Positions 8,721 to 16,040 of a stretch of DNA of 64,000 bases are shown in pieces (position 1 is the first letter of the stretch; each line of letters opens with the position of its first letter). A program made the position numbers and the translations under genes. The notes under the pieces were generated by a model. That model saw only the letters and a program-made list of their open reading frames with translations, ran no database searches and was not told the DNA's origin. This DNA comes from an uncultured Gammaproteobacteria bacterium (GTDB lineage: Bacteria; Pseudomonadota; Gammaproteobacteria; Pseudomonadales; Pseudohongiellaceae): NCBI GenBank assembly GCA_913060975.1, contig CAJXVC010000001.1, positions 186,001 to 250,000 of the forward strand, in the 5' to 3' direction.

Positions 8721-8808
8721 GGTGAGGTGTCCGAGCGGTCGAAGGAGCACGCCTGGAAAGTGTGTATACGGCAACGTATCGAGGGTTCGAATCCCTCCCT
8801 CACCGCCA
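8721..8808 (+). tRNA. tRNA-Ser (GGA), CCA encoded
   Basis: This 88-base gene has a long variable arm typical of serine tRNAs. The acceptor stem GGTGAGG pairs with CCTCACC before GCCA. The anticodon stem CACGC/GTGTG (one G-T pair) holds the GGA anticodon at 8755-8757, the variable arm includes ATACGGCAACGTAT, and the T arm reads GAGGGTTCGAATCCCTC. It is the only intact member of a locus with two broken copies. Confidence 0.97.
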
Positions 8809-8873
8809 CTTCAACCCAACTAAGCACCACCCTCCAACCAAACAACTCAATCAAAAGATTCGCAGACCTCGAA

Positions 8874-8998
8874 GGTGAGGGTGGGTGAGAAGCCTCGCGG
8901 TTCGACGAGCGCGCAGCGCGAAGGACGCGCGATAGCGCGCCCGAAGGGTGAACATTCTGGCTTAGCCAGAATGTGAATCAATCCCTCCCTCACCGCCA
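8874..8998 (+). pseudogene. Broken tRNA-Ser copy 2 (deleted body, T-loop insertion)
   Basis: GGTGAGG (8874-8880) can be the 5' acceptor strand and ATCCCTCCCTCACCGCCA (8981-8998) is an exact 3' end of tRNA-Ser including CCA. The D and anticodon arms are missing or unrecognisable. A 75-base hairpin element sits after GGTTCGA, at the same T-loop position as in copy 1. It cannot act as a tRNA. Confidence 0.7.
8906..8980 (+). mobile_element. Hairpin-rich element, copy B, in a tRNA-Ser T-loop
   Basis: The insert has the same layout as copy A: GCGC/GCGC (8909-8919), CGCGC/GCGCG (8926-8939), CCC/GGG (8940-8948), and a perfect 11-bp stem ACATTCTGGCT/AGCCAGAATGT (8952-8974). The spacers AGGAC, GGGTGA and GAATC are shared with copy A. 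The stems differ in sequence but keep pairing. Confidence 0.55.
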
Positions 8999-9097
8999 CT
9001 TCAATCCCCAAATCCCACAACCCTAATCCAACCTCGAACACAGCCGACAAAATTCACATTTTTGTCCCCTTAATTCCCCTACAGCCCCCACAACCTG

Positions 9098-9106
9098 TGC
9101 TATTAT
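9098..9106 (+). promoter_or_regulatory. Extended -10 promoter of the SRP RNA gene
   Basis: TGC directly precedes TATTAT (9101-9106), a strong extended -10 element. Initiation about seven bases on fits the 5' end of the SRP RNA inferred from its terminal pairing. Confidence 0.6.
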
Positions 9107-9112
9107 TGCTCT

Positions 9113-9218
9113 GGTCCTTGTCGGTCCCCGCGCAATGATAGGTTATAAACCCCGCCAGGCCCGGAAGGGAGCAACGGTAGTAGCTGACTCATGTGCCGTG
9201 GTGTGGCTGGCAAGGGCT
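9113..9218 (+). ncRNA. ffs: Signal recognition particle 4.5S RNA
   Basis: The conserved apical domain is visible in GCCAGGCCCGGAAGGGAGCA (with the GGAA tetraloop) and its descending strand, followed by GTGCCGTGGTGTGGCTGGC. The ends GGTCCTTG and CAAGGGCT pair, which sets the limits given to within a few bases. The 106-base size matches bacterial 4.5S RNA. It binds Ffh to target membrane proteins. It lies upstream of dnaX, as in many gammaproteobacteria. A T-rich tail (TTTTATTTTT) after the last stem probably terminates it. Confidence 0.93.
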
Positions 9219-9301
9219 TTTATTTTTGCCTGCCACAGCGACTGCCATCCGGAATTCGGTTACGCTTGAGCAAATTCATCTGGAAGCACTGAACGAGACG
9301 C

Positions 9302-11266
9302 ATGAGTTATCAGGTCCTGGCGCGCAAATGGCGACCGAGCAATTTCACGCAAGTTGCCGGGCAGTCCCATGTCCTGAAATCCCTTATCAATGCGTTGGAC
9401 AATCAGCGCCTGCATCACGCTTATCTCTTCACTGGCACCCGCGGTGTCGGTAAAACCACGCTGGCGCGTATTCTGGCCAAATGCCTGAATTGCGAAGAGG
9501 GCATTAGCTCCACTCCCTGCGAAAAATGTGATTCCTGTAACGAGATCAATCAAGGTCGATTTATTGATTTGATCGAAGTGGATGCGGCCTCACGAACCAA
9601 GGTCGAGGACACGCGCGAATTGCTCGAAAACGTGCAATACACCCCCACGCGCGGGCGCTACAAGGTGTACCTGATCGATGAAGTACATATGCTGTCCAAT
9701 CACAGTTTCAATGCCCTGTTAAAGACCCTGGAAGAGCCGCCGCCCCACGTTAAATTCCTGTTTGCCACTACTGATCCACAAAAACTGCCAATCACAATTC
9801 TGTCGCGCTGTTTGCAGTTTAATCTCAAGAATTTAAGCCCGGAATTGATCGTCAATTATCTGCAGACAGTTCTGGATAGTGAAGAAATTGCTTATGTCGA
9901 AGAGGCGCTGTGGCAAATTGCGGCAGCCGCTGCCGGTAGTATGCGTGATGCCTTGACTCTGGTTGATCAGGCTATTGCCTACTGTCAGGGTGATATCAAG
10001 GCGCAGGGCGTGATTGAAATGCTGGGTGTTCCCGAGCAGCGTCAGGTCTATGAACTACTGGAATGTATGGCGCAACGTGATGCGTCGCGGTTGTTGCAGT
10101 TGATTACGCAGATGGCCGAGCAAACTCCGGACTATGCCCATACGTTGGATAGCCTGCTAACGACCTTGCACAGGATTGCCCTGGCGCAAGTCGTCAAAGA
10201 CGCTATCGACAACAGTTACGGTGATAAAGAACAAGTATTGCAACTGGCCGGACAATTCAGCGCCGAGGATATTCAGTTGTATTACCAGATCGGCAACAAA
10301 GGTCGAGATGAGCTGCGAATGGCAGCTGACTTGCGCGCCGCATTTGAGATGCTGCTGCTACGCATGCTGCTTTTCTCACCAGACTATGAGTCAGGCAGTG
10401 TCGGTGAAACTACTGCCAATAATGACGAGGTAGCACCCGGCGCTGGGATCGCCGAAAAAAAAAAGACTGACGAGCGGCTAGAAGCAACAACCGAGCCGCC
10501 GGTTTCGAGTCAAGTAACGCCGGCCAGTGATGCGACTGATCAAGCTCCTCGTGATCAAGAGGCTTCCGAGCAGATTGCTGCCAGTACAATGGCTCACAGC
10601 GAATCCCGTTCGGCGCAAACCACAACTAGCCATCTGGCTACGAACGAAGTGGCGAGAGCTGAAGCTAAAGATGAAGCGAAAGATGTGGCGAAAATACAAG
10701 CTGCACCCGCTACCGAAGCCACAAACAGCGCAGTGGGTACAGATACCTCTGTTGATACAGTACCCAGTGTTGGCAGCGGCGCGACGCAATCGGCAGCCAG
10801 CAATCAAGCAGCGCCAGCTCCTGCGGCAGACGTTGCTAAGAGCGCTCCCGCAATTTCGGAACCGATTACGCTGGCGATGCTGGCGCCAGAAAATTGGGTG
10901 TCCCTGTACAGCCAGCTTGAAGTAACCGGAATCGCGGCCAATGTGATTGCCAATACTGAACTACTGCAGGTCGATGGCAGCCAACTGTCACTGCGACTGG
11001 ATGAAACACAAAGTGCTGTGTACAGCGATGATATAGTGCCGCGAATTAGCCAGGTGCTCGCCGCACATTTTGCCGAACCTGTTGAGTTGTCGATTGAAAT
11101 TGGGCAAGTCGTCAATGAAACACCAGCGCAGCAGGGGCAACGAATCCGGCAAGAGACCTATGAGCAGATGGTCGACGAATTTGAGCAAGATGAACATGTT
11201 CAGGAACTAACCCGGCGCTTTTCTGGCCGAGTCGCGCGAGAGAGCATTGCGCCGTTAGAAGATTGA
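9302..11266 (+). CDS. dnaX: DNA polymerase III tau subunit (gamma by frameshift)
   Basis: DnaX is the clamp-loader ATPase; tau also tethers polymerase cores and DnaB. The 654-residue product has Walker A GTRGVGKTT (45-53), zinc-binding Cys64, 73, 76 and 79, and Walker B LIDEVH (124-129). AAA+ domain III follows to about residue 370, then a long Ala/Thr/Glu-rich linker (about 375-530) and a C-terminal domain V. An A10 run at 10455-10464 lies at the domain III/linker border. A -1 shift there gives TGA at 10468-10470, for a predicted gamma form of about 389 residues. ybaB and recR follow in the usual order. Confidence 0.98.
   Translation: MSYQVLARKWRPSNFTQVAGQSHVLKSLINALDNQRLHHAYLFTGTRGVGKTTLARILAKCLNCEEGISSTPCEKCDSCNEINQGRFIDLIEVDAASRTKVEDTRELLENVQYTPTRGRYKVYLIDEVHMLSNHSFNALLKTLEEPPPHVKFLFATTDPQKLPITILSRCLQFNLKNLSPELIVNYLQTVLDSEEIAYVEEALWQIAAAAAGSMRDALTLVDQAIAYCQGDIKAQGVIEMLGVPEQRQVYELLECMAQRDASRLLQLITQMAEQTPDYAHTLDSLLTTLHRIALAQVVKDAIDNSYGDKEQVLQLAGQFSAEDIQLYYQIGNKGRDELRMAADLRAAFEMLLLRMLLFSPDYESGSVGETTANNDEVAPGAGIAEKKKTDERLEATTEPPVSSQVTPASDATDQAPRDQEASEQIAASTMAHSESRSAQTTTSHLATNEVARAEAKDEAKDVAKIQAAPATEATNSAVGTDTSVDTVPSVGSGATQSAASNQAAPAPAADVAKSAPAISEPITLAMLAPENWVSLYSQLEVTGIAANVIANTELLQVDGSQLSLRLDETQSAVYSDDIVPRISQVLAAHFAEPVELSIEIGQVVNETPAQQGQRIRQETYEQMVDEFEQDEHVQELTRRFSGRVARESIAPLED
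10455..10499 (+). promoter_or_regulatory. dnaX slippery site with downstream hairpin
   Basis: Ten A and a G are read in frame as GAA AAA AAA AAG. A -1 shift reads GAC TGA and stops at once; a +1 shift meets TAG a few codons later. A 6-bp stem GCGGCT/AGCCGC (10474-10479 with 10494-10499) begins eight bases after the run, a plausible stimulatory structure. Either ribosomal frameshifting or polymerase slippage would give a gamma-like product. Confidence 0.7.
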
Positions 11267-11274
11267 GGTAAGTA

Positions 11275-11595
11275 ATGACAGATTTGAATGAGTTGATGAA
11301 ACAGGCCAAGCAGATGCAAGAGCAGATGCAAAAGGCGCAAGAAGAAATGCAAAAGCAGGTCGTCCATGGTGAGTCCGGGGCAGGTCTGGTCAAAGTAAGC
11401 ATGAATGGCCGTCACGATGTCGTGAAAGTTGTCCTTGGGGATATGCTGTTAAGTGAAGACAAAGAGGTGGTTGAAGATCTGATTGCGGCCGCTATCAACG
11501 ATGCAGTCCGTAAAGTGGAAGACAAGAACAAAGATGCCATGGGGAACATGGCGGGGGGATTTAAAATGCCAGAAGGGTTCAAGTTTCCTTTCTAG
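11275..11595 (+). CDS. ybaB: Nucleoid-associated protein YbaB/EbfC
   Basis: YbaB is a small homodimeric DNA-binding protein that coats and compacts the nucleoid. The 106-residue product has the family's N-terminal amphipathic helix ([20 protein letters not shown]), a central beta sheet ([16 protein letters not shown]) and a glycine/methionine-rich tail ([16 protein letters not shown]). It starts eight bases after dnaX and precedes recR, a conserved trio. Confidence 0.96.
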   Translation: MTDLNELMKQAKQMQEQMQKAQEEMQKQVVHGESGAGLVKVSMNGRHDVVKVVLGDMLLSEDKEVVEDLIAAAINDAVRKVEDKNKDAMGNMAGGFKMPEGFKFPF

Positions 11596-11651
11596 TTTTT
11601 AACTCTCAATACCGATGCCGAGAACCTTTGTAATCTGAATAAGCATTAGCT

Positions 11652-12257
11652 ATGAATTCCAGCCCACTAATCGATCAATTAATAGAAGCCTTTCGGTGTT
11701 TGCCCGGTGTCGGACCAAAATCGGCGCAACGTATGACTCTGCATTTGCTGGAGCGGAACCGCAACGGCGGGCAGAACCTTAGCAAATCATTGTCGGAAGC
11801 ATTGGACAAAGTCAGCAACTGCCAACAATGCCGAACACTAACCGAAGAGCCATTCTGTCGTATCTGCAGCAGTCTTTCGCGTAATCGGAAAATTTGCTGT
11901 GTAGTGGAGTCACCGGCTGATATTTTTGCGATAGAACAGTCAGGGAGCTACAAAGGTGTCTATTTCGTATTGATGGGCCACCTGTCACCGATCGATGGCA
12001 TAGGTCCGGATCAGCTTGGCATTCAGCGCCTCGTTGAGCGTGTCGCCGAAGGTGAAATTGAAGAAGTTATCATTGCCTGTAATCCAACAGTGGAGGGCGA
12101 CGCCACTGCCTATTACATCGCCGAGCAACTGCGTCCGAATGGCATTGTTGTTACCCGCATCGCGCACGGCGTACCCGTGGGTGGCGAACTCGAATATGTG
12201 GACGGCGGCACTCTCACTCATGCCTTTACAGGGCGCAAGGTCCTGGAGAATATTTAA
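11652..12257 (+). CDS. recR: Recombination protein RecR
   Basis: RecR works with RecF and RecO to load RecA at gapped DNA. The 201-residue product has an N-terminal helix-hairpin-helix ([12 protein letters not shown]), a C4 zinc finger (Cys57, 60, 69 and 72), a TOPRIM domain starting near [15 protein letters not shown], and the C-terminal [20 protein letters not shown]alker-like segment. The dnaX-ybaB-recR order supports the call. Confidence 0.98.
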   Translation: MNSSPLIDQLIEAFRCLPGVGPKSAQRMTLHLLERNRNGGQNLSKSLSEALDKVSNCQQCRTLTEEPFCRICSSLSRNRKICCVVESPADIFAIEQSGSYKGVYFVLMGHLSPIDGIGPDQLGIQRLVERVAEGEIEEVIIACNPTVEGDATAYYIAEQLRPNGIVVTRIAHGVPVGGELEYVDGGTLTHAFTGRKVLENI

Positions 12258-13433
12258 TTGCTGTTTGATGCCGACGGGATGCCCGTTTACTACATAGATG
12301 ACGATAGTCAGCTTGCAGAGCTTTGCGGCCGACTGGCAGAAATTTCGGTGATTGCCATGGACACCGAATTTGTTCGCACCAATACGTTCTATTCCCAATT
12401 GGGCCTTTTGCAGATCGGAGATGGCGAGGCCTGTTATCTTATTGATCCTCAGGCAATTGCGGACTGGGATCCATTCCGTACGCTGCTCAATGATGCCGAC
12501 AAATTGTTTGTATTGCATTCATCCAGCGAAGACCTTTCAGTGTTGCTGACACGGCTTGGATGCCTGCCAAAGAATTTGTTCGATACTCAACTGGCCACTG
12601 CGTTTCTTGGTGAAGGATTCAGTCTCAGTTATCAGGCGTTGTTGGAGTTGCTGCTGGAAATTACGGTTAGCAAAGAAGAGACGCGCTCGGACTGGTTAAA
12701 GCGGCCATTAACCGACACACAACTGCATTATGCCGCACTGGACGTACGTTACTTGCATGCCGTTCATGCCCAGCTAAGCGAGCGTCTGGCTGCGGCCGGT
12801 AAACTGGATTGGTTTACCGCAGACTGCACACAGCAAATCCAGAGTGCTTTTCTGCAAGAAGATGAGGCGCAGTGGGATTCACTGTTCGCGGCTATCAGTA
12901 ATTCGTGGAAGTTGAACGACCAGGGCTTGAGTTATTTACAAGCGCTTACCATCTGGCGAGAAAGAGAGGCGAGGCGCCGTGATCGGCCACGCAGTTGGAT
13001 CGCCAAGGATAATGAATTGCAAGCGATTGCTTATTGCTTGAGCAAAGGCAAAGTAGACTATTCGCTCAGTGGCCTTAAAGAGATCAATGACGTGCCCGGC
13101 AAGTTTATCGATCGCTATGGCCGCGAACTTTTGAATTTGATGAGTACAGCCAGTCAATCTGGCAGTCAGCCAGATCGGATACTGCTCAATCCACCATTAG
13201 AGCCAGCCCAACGCAAACAATTGAAAGCCTGTCAGCAAACCGCGCGGGCAATCGCCGAAAAATTGCAAATGGCGCCTGAGTTGCTTGCCAAGAAAAAGTA
13301 TTTATTAAACCTGTTGCAGCGGGCCGAGTCCGGCGCCGAGCTTTGGTACGGAGAACGCGAAGATTGGCGCAGGGCGTTGCTGGAGTCAGCTATAACCCCC
13401 ATCCTGATTAGCGATCCTGAACATGAGGCCTAG
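12258..13433 (+). CDS. rnd: Ribonuclease D
   Basis: RNase D is a 3'-5' exonuclease that trims tRNA precursors. The DEDDy catalytic residues appear in MDTEFVRT (Exo I), LHSSSEDLSVLL (Exo II) and LHYAALDVRYL (Exo III). An HRDC domain covers about 210-290 and a second helical domain the C-terminus; the 391 residues match E. coli (375). The start is uncertain: TTG at 12258 has GGAG ten bases before it and follows the recR stop directly, while ATG at 12279 would give MPVYYIDDD, closer to the E. coli N-terminus. Confidence 0.95.
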   Translation: MLFDADGMPVYYIDDDSQLAELCGRLAEISVIAMDTEFVRTNTFYSQLGLLQIGDGEACYLIDPQAIADWDPFRTLLNDADKLFVLHSSSEDLSVLLTRLGCLPKNLFDTQLATAFLGEGFSLSYQALLELLLEITVSKEETRSDWLKRPLTDTQLHYAALDVRYLHAVHAQLSERLAAAGKLDWFTADCTQQIQSAFLQEDEAQWDSLFAAISNSWKLNDQGLSYLQALTIWREREARRRDRPRSWIAKDNELQAIAYCLSKGKVDYSLSGLKEINDVPGKFIDRYGRELLNLMSTASQSGSQPDRILLNPPLEPAQRKQLKACQQTARAIAEKLQMAPELLAKKKYLLNLLQRAESGAELWYGEREDWRRALLESAITPILISDPEHEA

Positions 13434-13893
13434 CGACAACAATAGTGGCGCTGTTCGCGACAAGTTTTGGGAGCTGCCACTGGAACAACTCAATGCGCAG
13501 GAGTGGGAGCTTCTTTGCGATGGCTGTGGGCGCTGCTGTTTGAAAAAGCTGCAAGATGAAGAAACTGAAGAGTTAGCCTGGACCCGGATCATTTGCCGCT
13601 ATTTCGATCAGTCCAGCAGTCGTTGTCAGTGCTACAGCGACCGGACGCGACTAGTGCCAGATTGTCTGGACGTCAGCAAGATGGATATCGCCGCCGCCCA
13701 GTGGATGCCAGAAACGTGCGCCTATCGGCTGCGTTTCGAGGAAAAACCGTTATTCTCTTGGCATCCATTACTGGCGGGTTCGCAAGATGCGATGGTAGAG
13801 GCCGGGATCAGTGTTGCCGGCCGCGTCCTGAGCGAAGAGAATGTGCATCCTGATGGTTATGAAGAACACATCATTCGTTGGGTACAGAGTTAG
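13423..13893 (+). CDS. ycgN: YcgN/YkgJ family cysteine-cluster protein (UPF0260)
   Basis: The 156-residue protein carries the CDGCGRCC cysteine cluster near residue 32 and further cysteines in CRYF, CQCY, PDCLD and ETCAYR, the pattern of the YcgN family. It may bind zinc or an iron-sulfur cluster, and its role is not established. It overlaps the rnd end by 11 bases, so it is translationally coupled; rnd and ycgN are also neighbours in pseudomonads. Confidence 0.88.
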   Translation: MRPSDNNSGAVRDKFWELPLEQLNAQEWELLCDGCGRCCLKKLQDEETEELAWTRIICRYFDQSSSRCQCYSDRTRLVPDCLDVSKMDIAAAQWMPETCAYRLRFEEKPLFSWHPLLAGSQDAMVEAGISVAGRVLSEENVHPDGYEEHIIRWVQS

Positions 13894-13904
13894 GAAAATA
13901 ACGC

Positions 13905-14258
13905 ATGGAAGCTGAAACCAATTACTGGCTGATCTGGGTAGTTTATCTGGGCGCCAGTGCTGTGTTTTTCCCCATCTACTGGCGACTTACCCGCTTTGGC
14001 CGGCTGCGCTGGCTATCCTACTCGGCGCGCGCTCTCATGGCGGCGCTCATCCTCACGCCGTGGTACGCCAATATACAGGGCAATACCATGGCTCCGGCAC
14101 TGATGGTGATGACGCTGGATGCCATCACTATTGGCACTGAATCCGCCACACGCGCACTGGTTCCGCTGTTATCCGGGATGCTGGTCGCTGAAGTCATCGC
14201 GACAGTCTTTTGGATTTCTCGCAGAAAGCGCAAAAGAGCTGGCAAAACAGAAGCATAA
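13905..14258 (+). CDS. Small inner-membrane protein of unknown function
   Basis: The 117-residue protein has about three transmembrane segments (about 8-24, 40-60 and 84-104) and a basic cytoplasmic tail (RRKRKRAGK). It starts 11 bases after ycgN with GGAAA upstream, so it is probably the last gene of the dnaX-to-ycgN transcript. I do not recognise a characterised family. Confidence 0.7.
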   Translation: MEAETNYWLIWVVYLGASAVFFPIYWRLTRFGRLRWLSYSARALMAALILTPWYANIQGNTMAPALMVMTLDAITIGTESATRALVPLLSGMLVAEVIATVFWISRRKRKRAGKTEA

Positions 14259-14384
14259 CGCGCTGATTTAATGCAAAATAGTGCATTGGATTGTCCTGAG
14301 GTCAGCTGTCGACTGGCGCTGAATCGGGCCTGTATTTCATAAAAATACTTTACTAAACAAAGAGATAGAACGACGGGGTTTGAT

Positions 14385-15059
14385 ATGGGTTACTTTACCT
14401 CCTTGATTTTCATCATGATTCTGGTCGGTGCAGCGGGCGGTGTCATTAACTTTTATACCGTAGGCAACCGCCGTCAGGCCGATATCGCAGTATTAATCCG
14501 CTACTGTCTGTTAGGCATTTTTGTGACTTTCCTGGTGCCTTTTGTGCTTAATATCTTCGGCAGCACATTGATTGTGGACAGTGAAGGCGACCCGGCCAAC
14601 ATGCTCAATTACGTGGCCATTTGCCTGGCTGTGGCAATTCTCCCGCGCTTTTTCATGACCAATGTGGCCGACAACATCTTGCTTGAGACACGGGCGACCA
14701 CAGAAAAAGTAGAACTGCTGCAGTATCAACTACGCCAGCTACAAGAAGAGTTATTGCCACTCATCGATACCGAGACTGAAGATGACGCACTTGCCGATAC
14801 CGTCTCGCCGATCGATGAGCCCAATGCGAACGAATTGGACGCTACTTCATCGGAAGTGCTCAAGACGCTGGGTTGTGGTCGATTTATTTACCGGTCACTG
14901 ACTGGATTGTGCCGTGAGTCAGAGACCGATGAATCAACCATGGTAAAAACTCTGGGCTTTCTGACATTGAAATCGCTGGCCGGCAAGGTTGGTGGCCGCA
15001 AAGGGGTACGTTGGTATATTACCGAGCGCGGCCGGCGGTTGATCGAGCTGAACGCCTGA
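14385..15059 (+). CDS. Three-TM protein with coiled coil and winged-helix-like end
   Basis: The 224-residue protein begins with three transmembrane segments (about 5-24, 38-60 and 74-92), followed by a coiled coil (KVELLQYQLRQLQEELLP, about 109-126) and an acidic linker. Its C-terminal domain (about 150-224) looks like a winged helix (TMVKTLGFLTLKSLAGKVGG then VRWYITERGRRLIEL). The N-terminal pattern resembles proteins called YEATS-associated three-TM/helix-containing, but I cannot confirm this. It may be a membrane-tethered regulator. It lies just upstream of the MoxR/VWA pair but is separated by 132 bases and a promoter. Confidence 0.6.
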   Translation: MGYFTSLIFIMILVGAAGGVINFYTVGNRRQADIAVLIRYCLLGIFVTFLVPFVLNIFGSTLIVDSEGDPANMLNYVAICLAVAILPRFFMTNVADNILLETRATTEKVELLQYQLRQLQEELLPLIDTETEDDALADTVSPIDEPNANELDATSSEVLKTLGCGRFIYRSLTGLCRESETDESTMVKTLGFLTLKSLAGKVGGRKGVRWYITERGRRLIELNA

Positions 15060-15158
15060 ACTAAACCTTGAGCTGATAGTCCTCATAATCTCCAGCCGGC
15101 TGGCCCGCGCGCTTTCCTGCGCGGGGCAACAGGCCATTCGATAGAGCTCGTTTTGGGC

Positions 15159-15167
15159 TGTTACAAT
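15159..15167 (+). promoter_or_regulatory. Candidate extended -10 promoter of the MoxR/VWA operon
   Basis: TGT directly followed by TACAAT (15162-15167) lies 24 bases before the MoxR start. A GC-rich hairpin (CCCGCGC/GCGCGGG, 15104-15125) upstream may end the preceding transcript, though it lacks a T tract. Confidence 0.55.
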
Positions 15168-15191
15168 GCCGGCTAAGCTAACCCGGAAGCC

Positions 15192-16040
15192 ATGCGCATG
15201 AATTTCACTGGAACCGAGCAATACGTTGCTACCAACGAACTACAAATGGCTGTTAATGCGGCCATTGCCCTGCAAAAACCACTTCTGATCAAAGGCGAAC
15301 CCGGCACTGGCAAGACCATGTTGGCGGAACAGATCGCCGCTGCTCTCGGGCTCGAGCTGATTCAATGGCACATCAAATCGACTACCAAGGCTCAGCAGGG
15401 GCTTTATGAGTACGATGCCGTATCACGTCTGCGCGATTCACAACTGGGTGATGACAAAGTTCATGACATAGCCAATTACATTATCAAAGGTAAAGTCTGG
15501 CAGGCGTTTGAATCTGACAAGCAGGCGGTGTTGCTAATCGACGAGATCGACAAGGCTGATATCGAATTCCCTAACGATTTGTTGTTGGAACTGGACAAGA
15601 TGGAGTTCTATGTTTACGAGACAAAGCAAATTATCAAGGCCAAGCAGCGCCCCATCATTATTATTACCAGTAACAATGAAAAAGAATTACCAGACGCGTT
15701 TCTGCGCCGCTGCTTTTTCCACTACATCGAATTTCCCGATGCGCAAACAATGGAGAAAATTGTTCAGGTGCATTATCCGGACATCAAAAAAGAGTTGATC
15801 AGCCGGGCGATGGATATCTTTTTCGAAGTCAGAAAAGTACCTAGTTTGAAGAAGAAACCCTCGACATCGGAATTAATCGACTGGCTCAAGCTGTTGATGG
15901 CCGACGACATTCCTGTTGATATTCTCAAAGACAAAGATTCACAAAAAGCCATCCCGCCTTTGTACGGTGCCTTGCTCAAGAATGAGCAGGATGTCCATTT
16001 ACTTGAGAAGCTGGCATTCATGCATCGCGCCAATCGCTAA
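15192..16040 (+). CDS. MoxR-type AAA+ ATPase
   Basis: MoxR ATPases work as chaperones with a VWA partner to mature or remodel protein complexes. The 282-residue protein has Walker A GEPGTGKT (35-42), Walker B LLIDEID (114-120), sensor 1 at IIITSNNEKELPDAFLRRC and an arginine finger region. Its stop overlaps the start of the VWA gene by one base (TAATG), so the two are strictly coupled. Another ATG six bases downstream is also possible. The client is unknown. Confidence 0.9.
   Translation: MRMNFTGTEQYVATNELQMAVNAAIALQKPLLIKGEPGTGKTMLAEQIAAALGLELIQWHIKSTTKAQQGLYEYDAVSRLRDSQLGDDKVHDIANYIIKGKVWQAFESDKQAVLLIDEIDKADIEFPNDLLLELDKMEFYVYETKQIIKAKQRPIIIITSNNEKELPDAFLRRCFFHYIEFPDAQTMEKIVQVHYPDIKKELISRAMDIFFEVRKVPSLKKKPSTSELIDWLKLLMADDIPVDILKDKDSQKAIPPLYGALLKNEQDVHLLEKLAFMHRANR

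Larger units (their letters stand above)
8458..8750 (+). repeat. 43-bp direct repeat, 250 bp apart (tRNA-Ser leader plus 5' half)
   Basis: Bases 8458-8500 recur exactly at 8708-8750: a 13-base leader (TTGAAGAGAATAC) and the first 30 bases of tRNA-Ser. The exact match, including non-tRNA leader sequence, indicates a local duplication of the tRNA gene with its immediate upstream flank. Confidence 0.9.

Noticed and set aside
8669..9050. Minus-strand open frames over the tRNA-Ser genes containing REGFEPSIR-like peptides
   Set aside because: These peptides are the reverse complement of tRNA-Ser sequence and are a well-known source of spurious proteins.
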